NCBI RefSeq assembly: GCF_020520285.1
Contig: NZ_CP084742.1
Coordinates: forward strand, 6,249,501-6,313,500
Length of the DNA: 64,000 nucleotides
Direction of reading: 5' to 3'
DNA from: Pseudomonas sp. L5B5
Lineage (GTDB): Bacteria > Pseudomonadota > Gammaproteobacteria > Pseudomonadales > Pseudomonadaceae
Below the pieces are notes generated by a model. The model ran no database searches. It was given only the letters and a program-made list of their open reading frames with translations, and was not told the origin of the DNA. Below are positions 1 through 8,995 of this stretch, piece after piece. A program made the translations under genes and the position numbers. Positions within the stretch are counted from its first letter, which is position 1, and the number at the start of each line of letters is the position of its first letter.

Positions 1-788
1 ACTTTGTAGTTGAGGTTGCGGCAGCGCTCGCCCTTGATCGCCGCATCCGGCCCGCTGACGATGGCATAGGGCGGCACCGGCTTGGACACCACGGTTTGCC
101 CGCCGACCACCGCGCCCTCGCCGATGTCGGCACCAAACGACAACAGTGCACGGCTGGCGATCCAGGCATAGTCGCCGATGTAGATAGGCCCGCCGACCGC
201 CCAGAATTCCGGTTCCTTGAGGTCATGACCACCGGCGATGATCAGTACGTGGGACGCGATGGTCACATGGTCGCCAATGATCAGCCCGCCCCGTGCATCC
301 AGCTGGCAGTGCCAGGCCACGGTGCTGTCCTGGCCGATGCGCAGGCTGTCGATACCCAGTACCTCGGTGTTGCGCCAGACCGTGGAGCCCTTGCCGATCT
401 TCGCCCCGCCCATGCGCAACCAGAGCAGGCGCAGGGTATGGCTGGGGATCTTGCAGATCAGGATGTTGTACATCTGCTCCCAGGTACGCAGCATGCGATC
501 GCGCAGGGTTGGCCAGTTGATGCCGTACATGGGGATCAGCGCGCCTTTGACTTCGCGACCCAGCAGGGCATAGAAACGCCGAGGCAGGGCCGGTTCGATC
601 TTCGATTCGATGTTCAGGTAGCTGATATAGGTGAGGGTGTTGCCCTTGAGGGGCTGCTCGAAAATCACGTCGTTTTCCAGCATCCACTGATAGGCCGCTT
701 CCAGTTCCTCGAGGGTCACGCCCATTTTCTGCGCATATTCGGGCAGTGCCTGCTTCAGGTTCTGCGAGTGGAAAAGGCGATGTTTCAT
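1..788 (-). CDS. Hexapeptide-repeat acyltransferase of the psl operon (partial, C-terminus off the left edge)
   Basis: The minus-strand frame opens with ATG at 788 and stays open to base 1, about 262 codons. The N-terminal part (MKHRLFHSQNLKQ) has no recognised fold. From about residue 130 it shows left-handed beta-helix hexapeptide repeats (IGKGSTVW, IGDHVTIASH, IGDYAWIAS, IGEGAVVGG) and the AGGHDL segment typical of WcaF/WbbJ-like O-acetyltransferases, which use acetyl-CoA on sugar substrates. Its start overlaps the pslJ stop by 4 nt (ATGA), so it is co-transcribed with the psl genes. I infer that it acylates the exopolysaccharide or its precursor. P. aeruginosa has a membrane acyltransferase, PslL, further downstream, but this soluble trimeric type is a different family. 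The end of the protein is not visible. Confidence 0.8.
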   Translation of the reverse strand, partial: MKHRLFHSQNLKQALPEYAQKMGVTLEELEAAYQWMLENDVIFEQPLKGNTLTYISYLNIESKIEPALPRRFYALLGREVKGALIPMYGINWPTLRDRMLRTWEQMYNILICKIPSHTLRLLWLRMGGAKIGKGSTVWRNTEVLGIDSLRIGQDSTVAWHCQLDARGGLIIGDHVTIASHVLIIAGGHDLKEPEFWAVGGPIYIGDYAWIASRALLSFGADIGEGAVVGGQTVVSKPVPPYAIVSGPDAAIKGERCRNLNYK

Positions 789-2200
789 GGATGGATTCCT
801 GAGCTAGGGGATTCAGTAGCGTCCGGCGCCGTGGACAGGGCCTTGAGCCGCAGGCGCCTGGCCTCATGCAGGTTCAGGCCCAGCAGTAGCCAGAACAGGG
901 CTGCCAGTACCTGGGTGAAGCTGAAATAGTGGTCGAACAGGCCGCTGATCAGCGCCGCGCTCAGGCCCGCGCCACTGCCCAGCCACAGCGCATTGTCCCG
1001 GGTCAGGCGGGTTTGCAGGCCAGGGGCCCGGGTTTCCCGCCACCAGCTCCAGATCACCGCGACGAACAGCAGCATGCCGGGTACGCCAATCTTGTAGATG
1101 TAGTTCAACCACAGGTTGGAGATCCCCCACAGGCCGGTGCCAGGCACCGGCGGATCGACCTTGAAACCGATGCCGAAGGGAAACATCGCCATGGCTTCGG
1201 GGAAGTGCGTGTATTCGTCGACCCGCACGCTGGTACTGGCATCGTTGGAGGTGAACAGGGTCAGCAGGCGATCCTGCAGGGGCGGGTAGGACATCATCAG
1301 CAGGGCGCCCAGGACGAAGCCGCCCATGAGCATGCGTCCGGTGTAGGGCACCCGCTGGCGGGCCATCCAGATCAACACCACCAACAGGCTGAGCAACGCC
1401 CCGCGCGAACCCGAGAGCAGCAGCCCGGCGGCACCCAATAGCGCCACCCCCAGCCCCAGGCGGCGTTCCCAGCCGCTGCGGGTCAGGCCGAAGCAGAAAG
1501 CCAGTGGCAGGAGCAGCGCCATGGCCCCGCCGGTGACGTTGGGGTGCATCCAGGGTGAGCCCATGCGGTTGGCCAGGGCGCTGAGGCTGTCGCCCAGCAC
1601 GGCGATGCCGCCATAACCGAGTTTCTCCAGGATCGGGGTCATGGCGGTGGCGGTACCGCTCTTGAGGAATACCGAGATCGACAGCAGCAGGAGCAGTAGA
1701 GTCCCCAGCAGCAGCCCGCAGACCAGTTGTTCCCGGGACCGCTGCTCTTGCAGCAGGCGTGGCACCAGGAACAGCGCCGACAGGTTGAGCAGCCAGCGCA
1801 CCCAGTTCACCGGACCGTTGCCCACGGCGTCGACCGTCAGTTGACCGATGATGAAGGGCACGGCGCTGAAGGCCATCAGTGCCAACAGCAGCTTCTCGGT
1901 GCGCAGCATGCGAGGGGGCCGTGGCAGGTTGGAGAACAGGTTCTGGGTCAGGACGCTGACCCAGACCAGCAGCAGCAACGCTTCCGAGACGGTGGTGCGC
2001 AAGCCGATCTGCACCGTGGAATAGGGCAGGAAGGTGGCCAGCACGGCGAACAGCAGCAGGCCGCGCAAGGGCTGGCGCACCACGGTCACCGCTGCCGCGA
2101 TGGCGACCATCAGCACCAGCACCTTCAAGGGCGGCAGCAGCCAGATCAGCACGCCGAACACCAGGCTGAAGATCAGCGCCAGCGGCAGGGCAATGGGCAT
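785..2200 (-). CDS. pslJ: PslJ, O-antigen ligase/Wzy-like membrane protein
   Basis: This is a 471-residue integral membrane protein with about ten hydrophobic segments and the Wzy/WaaL-type periplasmic loop. The region around residues 215-260 (GSPWMHPNVTGG, then LLLSGSRGALLS) is typical of the O-antigen ligase family. In the Psl pathway PslJ is thought to polymerise lipid-linked repeat units on the periplasmic side of the inner membrane. It follows pslI with a one-base TAATG overlap and is followed by the acyltransferase with an ATGA overlap, so translation is probably coupled. The assignment as PslJ rests on family plus gene order. Confidence 0.85.
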   Translation of the reverse strand: MPIALPLALIFSLVFGVLIWLLPPLKVLVLMVAIAAAVTVVRQPLRGLLLFAVLATFLPYSTVQIGLRTTVSEALLLLVWVSVLTQNLFSNLPRPPRMLRTEKLLLALMAFSAVPFIIGQLTVDAVGNGPVNWVRWLLNLSALFLVPRLLQEQRSREQLVCGLLLGTLLLLLLSISVFLKSGTATAMTPILEKLGYGGIAVLGDSLSALANRMGSPWMHPNVTGGAMALLLPLAFCFGLTRSGWERRLGLGVALLGAAGLLLSGSRGALLSLLVVLIWMARQRVPYTGRMLMGGFVLGALLMMSYPPLQDRLLTLFTSNDASTSVRVDEYTHFPEAMAMFPFGIGFKVDPPVPGTGLWGISNLWLNYIYKIGVPGMLLFVAVIWSWWRETRAPGLQTRLTRDNALWLGSGAGLSAALISGLFDHYFSFTQVLAALFWLLLGLNLHEARRLRLKALSTAPDATESPSSGIHP

Positions 2201-3300
2201 TACTTGAGCTCCTCGAGCAATTCATTCACGCGCTGGCGATAGGCGTGCTCGGCATAACCGGCCGCCCAGGCCTGAAGCTGCGCCGGATCCTCGGCCGAGG
2301 CGCTGGCCAGTTGCACCATCAACTGGATCAGTGCGGTGCTGTCGGTGGGTGAGAAGCGTGGGCTGTCGGCCGGTGTGATCTCGTCCAGGGCCGAGCCCGA
2401 GGCCACCGCCACCGGTGTGCCGACGCTCAACGCTTCGATCACCGGCAGGCCGAATCCCTCGGCATAGGACGGTTGCCACAGGCGCAGGGCCTGGCGGTAG
2501 ACGGCATGCAACTGGCTGTCGCTGATGTCGCTGAGAAAATGCAGGCCATGCAGGGCCCTCAGTTCGCCGGGCAGATGCTCGGGGGCGCCGATCAGCACCA
2601 GCTCCGGCACGTCGGTCGACTGCAGGCGGGCGGCCTGCCAGGCGGCGACGAACCAGGGAATGTTCTTGCGCGGCTCGCGGGTACCCACTGCCAGCCAGTA
2701 GCGCTCGGGCAATTGCAGGTCGCTGATATCAGCAGGCTCGCCGGCGAAACCGGCGACCAGGTTGGGCAGCACCCGGACCTTGTCGCGGGCCGCCGGGAAC
2801 AGTTTGACCAGCTCATCGGCGGTGTACTGCGAGGGCGTCCAGATGCGGTCTGCCTGCTTTACCGAATAGCCGATGGAGAGCTTGTCGCTCTGGCGGTAGA
2901 AGCGCTCCTTGAGGCGTGAGCCATGGCTGTTGCTCAGGGTCAGCTGAAACAGGTCGTGCAATTGCAGCACATAGCGCAAACCCTGGGGTTTCTTGCCCAA
3001 CGGCAACCCCATGTTGAAGTTGCAGAGGTAGACCTCGATCCCGGCCTCGCGCAGGGCGCCGGGCAGGAAACCGCCTTCGAAGCGCAATCGTCCGGGCAGC
3101 CGGTGGATGCCTTGCAGCGCCGAGCCCCAGCGCGGGCAGTGCACCCGGCGTCGCAGGGGATGGTCTTGGGGGGCTACGCCGAACAACTGCAGGCTGACCT
3201 GCGGATTGGCCCGCAGGGCCTCTTCCAGCGCCAGATTCTGCCGGCCGATGCCGGTGTTGCTGTAGCCCGCGGCGGGGCGGTAATCCAGGCCTATGCGCAT
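2200..3300 (-). CDS. pslI: PslI, GT4-family glycosyltransferase
   Basis: A 366-residue glycosyltransferase of the GT-B fold. It opens MRIGLDYRPAAGYSNTGIGR, a donor-side glycine-rich N-terminus. In the C-terminal half it carries GTREPRKN and the GT4 signature EGFGLPVIEALSVGTPV around residues 275-295, which binds the nucleotide-sugar diphosphate. No membrane segment is seen, so it should act on the cytoplasmic face on undecaprenyl-linked sugars. Its start overlaps the end of pslH by 10 nt. The mannose/glucose/rhamnose specificity cannot be read from the sequence. Confidence 0.85.
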   Translation of the reverse strand: MRIGLDYRPAAGYSNTGIGRQNLALEEALRANPQVSLQLFGVAPQDHPLRRRVHCPRWGSALQGIHRLPGRLRFEGGFLPGALREAGIEVYLCNFNMGLPLGKKPQGLRYVLQLHDLFQLTLSNSHGSRLKERFYRQSDKLSIGYSVKQADRIWTPSQYTADELVKLFPAARDKVRVLPNLVAGFAGEPADISDLQLPERYWLAVGTREPRKNIPWFVAAWQAARLQSTDVPELVLIGAPEHLPGELRALHGLHFLSDISDSQLHAVYRQALRLWQPSYAEGFGLPVIEALSVGTPVAVASGSALDEITPADSPRFSPTDSTALIQLMVQLASASAEDPAQLQAWAAGYAEHAYRQRVNELLEELK

Positions 3301-4508
3301 ACGGACACTTCTTCCTTGACAGAGGGGAGTTGGTGATAGACCGCTTCGAGTTGGGCGGCAGCGGCGCTCCAGTCATGCTTGGCCATGACATAGGCGCGCC
3401 CGGCATCGCCAATGCGCCGCAGGCGCTCGGGATCGGCCAGCGCCTGGGCCAGGATCTGCGCCAGGGCGCCGGGGTCTTCGCTGCCCAGGTAATGCTGGCC
3501 GTTTTCCACCTGCAGACCTGAACTGCCCTGGGCGGTGGTGACGACCGGCAAGCCGGCGGCCATGGCCTCCAGCACCTTGAGCTTGGAGCCGCCGCCCTGG
3601 CGCAGCGGGGCGAAGAACAGCGTCGAGCGCCGTTGCAGGTCGCGCAGGTCGGGAACGAAACCCTGCCACTCGATGCGCGGATCGGTCCAGCGCTGGCGGA
3701 AATTGTCAGGCAGGGCATAACCGCAGATGGCGAAGTGCACGTCCGGGTTGATCGCCCACAGCCTTGGCAGGATGTCGTCCAGGGCCCATTCCACGGCATC
3801 CAGGTTGGGGCTGTATTCGTAGTTGCCGATGAACAGCAAGCGCTGGCTGGAGAGGTCCGGCTGCACCGACGCGTAATGTCCGCAATCCACGCCGTTGACC
3901 ACCACTGCCGCCGGCTTCCTGCTGAGCTGGCCCAGGGTCACGGCATCCTGCTCGGTCACGGCGATGACCCTGGCTGCCTGCTGGAACACGCGTTTTTCCC
4001 AGCGTCGGTAGCGCCATTGGTCATAGCGAGTGAAGGGCTTGGACCAGGCGGGCAGACGGTCGTAGCTGGCGGCCCCCAGCGCCGACTCGACGTTGTGCTC
4101 GGTAAGGATGAAGTCCTGTCCACGCTCGCGCAGCGGCTGCTCGAAGGGCTGGAAGCTGTAGCTGTGCTCGATCTGGACCACGTCCCAGGGTTCGTCCAGC
4201 AACTGGCGAAAACGTTGTTGCAATGGATCGGCCAGGCCGTTGATCGTGGCCAGCATCGGATAGGGCGCCACCGGCACCGCCAGCAGGGTCTTGAGACTGC
4301 GCAAGGGGCGACGTGGCAGCACGATCAGGCGTTCCAGCCAGGGCTCCAGGGCGGCGCGCGAGGTTTCGTCCAGGGGCGTCTTGGATTGCACCAGCAAGGT
4401 AATGCGATGCCCCCTGGCCGCCAGGGCCCGCAGCAGATGATATTGCCGGGTCTTGCCGCCGCTGGTGGCGGGCCAGGGCAGATAGGGCAGGGTCCAGAGG
4501 ATCTTCAT
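3291..4508 (-). CDS. pslH: PslH, GT4-family glycosyltransferase
   Basis: A 405-residue GT-B glycosyltransferase. The N-terminus MKILWTLPYLPWPATSGGK and the C-terminal LRQGGGSKLKVLEAMAAGLP motif (E-x7-E-type donor site) place it in the GT4 family, with the GNYEYSPN segment starting the nucleotide-sugar domain. I chose ATG 4508, two bases after the pslG stop; upstream GTG codons at 4517 and 4514 lie inside the end of pslG. It probably adds one sugar of the Psl repeat unit on the cytoplasmic side. The linkage made cannot be assigned from sequence. Confidence 0.85.
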   Translation of the reverse strand: MKILWTLPYLPWPATSGGKTRQYHLLRALAARGHRITLLVQSKTPLDETSRAALEPWLERLIVLPRRPLRSLKTLLAVPVAPYPMLATINGLADPLQQRFRQLLDEPWDVVQIEHSYSFQPFEQPLRERGQDFILTEHNVESALGAASYDRLPAWSKPFTRYDQWRYRRWEKRVFQQAARVIAVTEQDAVTLGQLSRKPAAVVVNGVDCGHYASVQPDLSSQRLLFIGNYEYSPNLDAVEWALDDILPRLWAINPDVHFAICGYALPDNFRQRWTDPRIEWQGFVPDLRDLQRRSTLFFAPLRQGGGSKLKVLEAMAAGLPVVTTAQGSSGLQVENGQHYLGSEDPGALAQILAQALADPERLRRIGDAGRAYVMAKHDWSAAAAQLEAVYHQLPSVKEEVSVCA

Positions 4509-4510
4509 GT

Positions 4511-5803
4511 TCACCACACCAGGAGTTGCAGGCTGGTTTTCAGGGGGACGCTGATGCCCTGTGGGCTGCTCAGGTCGGTGTGGGTCCCGGTCATTGGGTC
4601 ATGCAGCGTTGCGTTGGCTAGGCCGGGGATCTGCACGCTGCTGCCGCTGGCGCTCCAGAACATCCATACATGGGAGCCGTCGGGGCGGGTCCAGGCGATG
4701 CTGTACAGGTCCGCCGGGGCGTTGCTGAGTGGCGGTGGATTGTCCGGGGCCAGGCTGGGGCCAGTGGTCTCGAGGAAATACTTGAGGGCGGTGTAGACCG
4801 GCTTGGGGTCGCCCGCCAGGTCCACCAGGCCATAGGATTGATCGCGGTTGCTGGCCCGGGCATCCAGGTCGCTGAGGTTGAACAGGAAGATGCGCTGGTA
4901 ATCCATGGCCGCCATCAATGCCAGGCGCCGCAGGGTGTAGTCGGCCTGGCCGCTGGGGCCGATCATCGCCTGCATTTCGCGTTCGCCGGTGGTGTAGCTC
5001 GACCAGCCCCATTCGGTGGCCCAGACCTGTTGCACGCCCTTGCCGTGCAGGGCGCTGTTGAGGAAGTTGCCCCGGAGCAGGAAGTCCTTGGCCGCCGGAT
5101 CATCGCCTTCGGGGTATTCGGAATAGGGATGGTAGGCCGCGATCAGGTTGTCGCTGCCCAGGCCCTGGGCCAGCAGCTTCTCGAGCATCAGCCCCGGGGT
5201 GCTGCGCATCTGGCTGTAGTAGGCCATGCCGGCGGTGGCCACCGGTTTGCCCGGCAGGGCGGTGCGAATGGCGTCGCTGGTGGTGCTGAGCAACTGGTCG
5301 TAGGCGCTGGGGTCTTCCCTGGGCAGCCAGACGATATTCGGTTCGTTCCAGACCTGCCAGGTATTCACCTGGGGATAGCGCTGGGCGAGCATCTTCATGC
5401 GCTGGGCGAACACGCTGAAGTCCTTGGGCGGGTACTGGTCGGAAGGCGGGGCGCCGACCGGGACGTTGGCGGCGAAAGGGGCCGAGCCGACCATGTAGGC
5501 CAGGATCTTGTACTGGCGATCCCTCATGGCGTTCATCGCGCCATCCAGGGGGTCGAGTTGCAGGTCGTTTTCCGCCGGTTCGATCATGGCCCAGTGAATG
5601 GACAGGCGAACCCAGTTCAGGCCAAGGGCGTCGAGCCGGTTCATCTGCTTCTGGTAGACGCTGGGGGCGAAGTACTGGAACTGCGCGTTGACCCCGAGGA
5701 AGTCCTTCCAGACCACCGGCCGTGGCCCGCGCAGGGTATTGTCCGCCAGGGCTGGCCAGGCCAGGCAGGCCAGCAGCAACAGCAGGCCGGATCTACGTGG
5801 CAT
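4511..5803 (-). CDS. pslG: PslG, periplasmic GH39-type glycoside hydrolase
   Basis: A 430-residue protein with an N-terminal hydrophobic signal (MPRRSGLLLLLACLAWPALA). It then has a TIM-barrel glycosidase with the acid/base motif WNEPN (Glu near residue 154) and the nucleophile motif ATEWGW (Glu near 263), both intact, and a C-terminal beta domain. P. aeruginosa PslG is an endoglycosidase that cleaves Psl and takes part in its release or biosynthesis. I chose ATG 5803 because GGAGG at 5812-5816 is 8 nt upstream; ATGs at 5824 and 5809 are less well placed. The gene overlaps the end of pslF by 11 nt. Confidence 0.88.
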   Translation of the reverse strand: MPRRSGLLLLLACLAWPALADNTLRGPRPVVWKDFLGVNAQFQYFAPSVYQKQMNRLDALGLNWVRLSIHWAMIEPAENDLQLDPLDGAMNAMRDRQYKILAYMVGSAPFAANVPVGAPPSDQYPPKDFSVFAQRMKMLAQRYPQVNTWQVWNEPNIVWLPREDPSAYDQLLSTTSDAIRTALPGKPVATAGMAYYSQMRSTPGLMLEKLLAQGLGSDNLIAAYHPYSEYPEGDDPAAKDFLLRGNFLNSALHGKGVQQVWATEWGWSSYTTGEREMQAMIGPSGQADYTLRRLALMAAMDYQRIFLFNLSDLDARASNRDQSYGLVDLAGDPKPVYTALKYFLETTGPSLAPDNPPPLSNAPADLYSIAWTRPDGSHVWMFWSASGSSVQIPGLANATLHDPMTGTHTDLSSPQGISVPLKTSLQLLVW

Positions 5804-6986
5804 GGGCATTGCCTCCACAGGCATCGGCGAACACTCGGGCGAAACGCTCGGCGGTGTGGTTCCAGGCCCTCCGGGCGCCGATCACCGCCGCATGTTCGGC
5901 CCAGCGTTCCACCAGTTCCGGGCTGGCACACAAGTGGCTGAGTTCGGCGGCCAGGGCCGCGACGTTGCCCTGGGGGAAGATCACCCCGTTGTTCTGGGCC
6001 ACTTCTTCGGCGAACGAACGGGCATCGGAAGTGATGGCCCCGCGTCCGCAGGCGACCGCCCAGGACAGCGCTCCGCTGGTTCCCCGCAGTTGCCCCAGCA
6101 GCTTGAGCTTGCTCGACTCGCGGTAGGGCAGGACCATCACGTGATGGTCCTGGATGATTCGGGGAATGTCGCTGGCCGGCAGGTCCAGCTGCCAGTCGAT
6201 GCTGTCCTGCAGATTCAGGCGCTGGATGTGCTGGCGCAACTGCTCCAGGTAGCTGCCGGCAGTGCCGAAGGCCATTTCCGGTTCGCTGCCGCCGGCCAGG
6301 GTCAGGCGCATGCGCTGGCGTATATCCGGTTGTTGGGCGAAGGCCATGGCCAGCGCGTCCAGCAGGTCCTCGATGCCCTTGCCGCGATAGATGAAGCCGA
6401 AATACAGGAGCTTGAGGGGCGTGGGTGGCGGCAGCGGCCGGGCCGGGATGGCCAGGTTGCCATGGGGAATGACCGCCATCTGTTCGGCCTGCAATCCCAT
6501 GCGCTGGCGCAGGCACTCGCCGCCGGCGTGGGTCAGGGTGATCAGCCGGTTCAGGCTGCGGGCCAACTGTTTTTCCTCGTGCAGGCAGATCGGGTCGGCC
6601 AGCACCGTGGCGATCTGCGGCAGCGGCGAGGGCAGCCTTGCGGCCAGCGACAAGGGCCAGGGCAGCCTGGCCCGGCGCCAGACCAGGCGCTCGGGATCAT
6701 GCACGGTGGCACTCAGGGGCAAGCTCGGAAAGCGCTGGCGCAGAGCCCTGAGGGCGTGGAACTCCGCCAGCCGGCCGCCGCCGAGTTCGGCATGGACCAG
6801 GTCGATGCCCTGCCAATCGGTCTGGGCCACGCGTTCGATGGCGCGCTGCGGGTCGTTGCCCAGCCCCTGCAACGGCGTGCTGATCCGTATCCCCTGGTCC
6901 TGCAGGGCCGTGCGCAGGTGTGCGGCATAGTCGGCGATGCCGTTCTGCTCGGGTGGCATGGGGGCCAGCACGGCGATATGCATCAA
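5793..6986 (-). CDS. pslF: PslF, GT4-family glycosyltransferase
   Basis: A 397-residue GT-B glycosyltransferase starting MMHIAVLAPMPPEQNGIADYA, a GT4-like N-terminus with the glycine loop at GIADY. The donor domain carries LYFGFIYRGKGIEDLLDAL near residue 205. The usual EGFG element is replaced by YRESSKLKLLGQLRGTSGAL, a common variant. No signal or transmembrane segment is seen. It overlaps pslE by 4 nt and pslG by 11 nt. Position and family match PslF; the sugar transferred is not determinable here. Confidence 0.85.
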   Translation of the reverse strand: MMHIAVLAPMPPEQNGIADYAAHLRTALQDQGIRISTPLQGLGNDPQRAIERVAQTDWQGIDLVHAELGGGRLAEFHALRALRQRFPSLPLSATVHDPERLVWRRARLPWPLSLAARLPSPLPQIATVLADPICLHEEKQLARSLNRLITLTHAGGECLRQRMGLQAEQMAVIPHGNLAIPARPLPPPTPLKLLYFGFIYRGKGIEDLLDALAMAFAQQPDIRQRMRLTLAGGSEPEMAFGTAGSYLEQLRQHIQRLNLQDSIDWQLDLPASDIPRIIQDHHVMVLPYRESSKLKLLGQLRGTSGALSWAVACGRGAITSDARSFAEEVAQNNGVIFPQGNVAALAAELSHLCASPELVERWAEHAAVIGARRAWNHTAERFARVFADACGGNAHAT

Positions 6987-8977
6987 TGGGGGCTCCTGAT
7001 TCGTGCCATGACGTTGAGCACGCTTTCAGGAATGCCGAAGCGTCGACGGTTGAGGATGATGCCATCGACCCGCTTGAACGCGGTGTTGAGGATCGACAGG
7101 GCGTTTTGCAGCACCGGCACCGTGGTGGTCTCGGCCTCGATGATCAGGGCGATCAGGTCGGCTTCGCGCAGGCTGACGAAGGCCTCTTGATTGGAGAAGA
7201 AGCCCGAGGCCTCCAGCAGCACGATTTCACCAGGTAGCGCGGTGGGTGAACCGTTGACCCGCACGGTATGGCCTCGCTCCTGCAACAGGTCGCGCAGGTG
7301 GCCGGTGACGAAACTCACCCCCTCGCCATGGCGGGCCGACGTCAGGCCGATCACCAGCCCGCGCTCGGCCACCTGTTTGAGCGGCAGCACGCCGTACAGC
7401 CGGTACAGGCTGGCGGTGAAGGCACTGTTGCGTTGTGGCAGGTGGCTGTCCAGGTCCTGCAGGCTGCTCCAGACCTTGACTCCGAAGCGTTCCTCGAGCT
7501 GGTCGGCATCGTGGATCCGCTGGTCCAGCAGGTAGAAGAAGTACAGGGCCAGCAGGCCCACCGCGAGGCTCAGGGGAATGGCCGCCAGCAGCATGGTCAG
7601 GCTCTTGGGGAAGATCCGGCTGGGCTGGAAGGTGGCCTCCTCGATGACCGCGATGTTGCTGATCTGGCTCTGGTCCAGTTCACGGTCGATCCGCGCTTTC
7701 TCGGTACTGTCGCTGTACAGCGCGAAGCTTTTCTCGGCGGCGTTGAGCTCGCGCTGCAAGCGGGCCAGTTCAGGCTCCATGGCCAGGGCCTGGCGTCGGT
7801 CCTGCTCGAGCTTGAGCAGTTGGCTTTGCTGTTGCGCGGCCTGGGTCTGCAAGCGGCTGAGGCTGGCCTGCTGGTCGGCGAAGCTGTTTTGCAGGCGGGT
7901 GTAGACCGGGTTCGGCGCCAGGTTCTCACTGCGCTGCACGGTGGCGTTTTCCGCCCTCAGCAGGGCTTGCAGATTGGCGATCGCTGCGTCCATCGCACGC
8001 ACCGGTGGCGCGCCCTCCTTGAAGGTGCGGAGCATTTCCTGGCGCTCGATCTGCTTGGCGTTGATCCGCTGTTGCAGGTCCTGGCGGTCGGGGTTGAGGC
8101 TCATCTGGCGACCGATGCTGATCTCTTTGCGCATGCTGTTGAGCTGCTGCTGGATGGTGTCCAGGCCGCTTTTGGTCGAGGCCACTGCACGGGTGGTATT
8201 GAGGTGTTCGCCGCGCAAGTTGTTGAGGTTGCGCGAGATGTCGTTCAAGCGCTCGTCGATGCTCACGGCCCCCAGTTGATTGAGGTAGTCGGTGATCTGA
8301 GTCTTGTAGCCGAGGATGCGCTGGTTGGTATTGGTGCTTTCGGTTTCATAGAAGGCGTACAGGCTCTTGCGTCCCAGGGTCTGCGCGCGTTCCTGCTGGT
8401 ACTGCTCGATCCAGCTCTTGACCACCGTCTGGGCCACTTCGGGGTCGTTCCAGACGAAGCTGACTTCGATCACCGAGGAGCCGGCCGCGTGGGTGACGCT
8501 GAAGTTCTTCAGCATGCGCTCGGTCAGGCGTTCGACCGGGGTCTGTTTCTCCACCAGGCCCACCAGTTGCAGGAGCCCGCGAAGCAGGTCGACGATGCCT
8601 TCCACTGCGCCCTTGACGGCATTCTTGATGCTGCCCAGTACGCCACCGGGCTGCGGTTGCCGGGACAGGTCGTCGAGGTACTGCTGCGCCACCTTGCGGG
8701 CGATGGGCGCCCCGCTGAGGATGCGTTCCTCGTCGAGGATCGGGTCACGCTGGGCACTGGGGATCACCACCGCCTGGCGATCGGCGATCTCGATCGGCAA
8801 GGTGCTGGTATCGCGCCCCGGCTTGACCAGCAGCAGGGCCGTGGACTCGAAGCGGTTGGGCAGCAGGAAGGCGCCCAGCACGATGATGATGAACGTTACC
8901 AGGACGGTGATCTTGACCTCGCGCTTGAAGATGAAGAACAGCCGCAGCAAATCGCGAAAGGAACGGATATTGATCAT
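6983..8977 (-). CDS. pslE: PslE, Wzz/Wzc-like polysaccharide co-polymerase with a degenerate kinase domain
   Basis: A 664-residue inner-membrane protein. A transmembrane segment near residues 24-40 (VTFIIIVLGAFLLP) precedes the Wzz domain, a long periplasmic coiled-coil region at about 180-440, and a second membrane segment near 460-485 (LTMLLAAIPLSLAVGLLALYF). The C-terminus resembles a bacterial tyrosine kinase, but the P-loop position reads SARHGEGVSFV, lacking the GK[ST] lysine, and there is no tyrosine cluster at the end. I infer a structural co-polymerase controlling chain export with PslD rather than an active kinase. A short gap separates it from pslD. Confidence 0.87.
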   Translation of the reverse strand: MINIRSFRDLLRLFFIFKREVKITVLVTFIIIVLGAFLLPNRFESTALLLVKPGRDTSTLPIEIADRQAVVIPSAQRDPILDEERILSGAPIARKVAQQYLDDLSRQPQPGGVLGSIKNAVKGAVEGIVDLLRGLLQLVGLVEKQTPVERLTERMLKNFSVTHAAGSSVIEVSFVWNDPEVAQTVVKSWIEQYQQERAQTLGRKSLYAFYETESTNTNQRILGYKTQITDYLNQLGAVSIDERLNDISRNLNNLRGEHLNTTRAVASTKSGLDTIQQQLNSMRKEISIGRQMSLNPDRQDLQQRINAKQIERQEMLRTFKEGAPPVRAMDAAIANLQALLRAENATVQRSENLAPNPVYTRLQNSFADQQASLSRLQTQAAQQQSQLLKLEQDRRQALAMEPELARLQRELNAAEKSFALYSDSTEKARIDRELDQSQISNIAVIEEATFQPSRIFPKSLTMLLAAIPLSLAVGLLALYFFYLLDQRIHDADQLEERFGVKVWSSLQDLDSHLPQRNSAFTASLYRLYGVLPLKQVAERGLVIGLTSARHGEGVSFVTGHLRDLLQERGHTVRVNGSPTALPGEIVLLEASGFFSNQEAFVSLREADLIALIIEAETTTVPVLQNALSILNTAFKRVDGIILNRRRFGIPESVLNVMARIRSPH

Positions 8978-8995
8978 ATGGGCAGTCCTTGGCGA

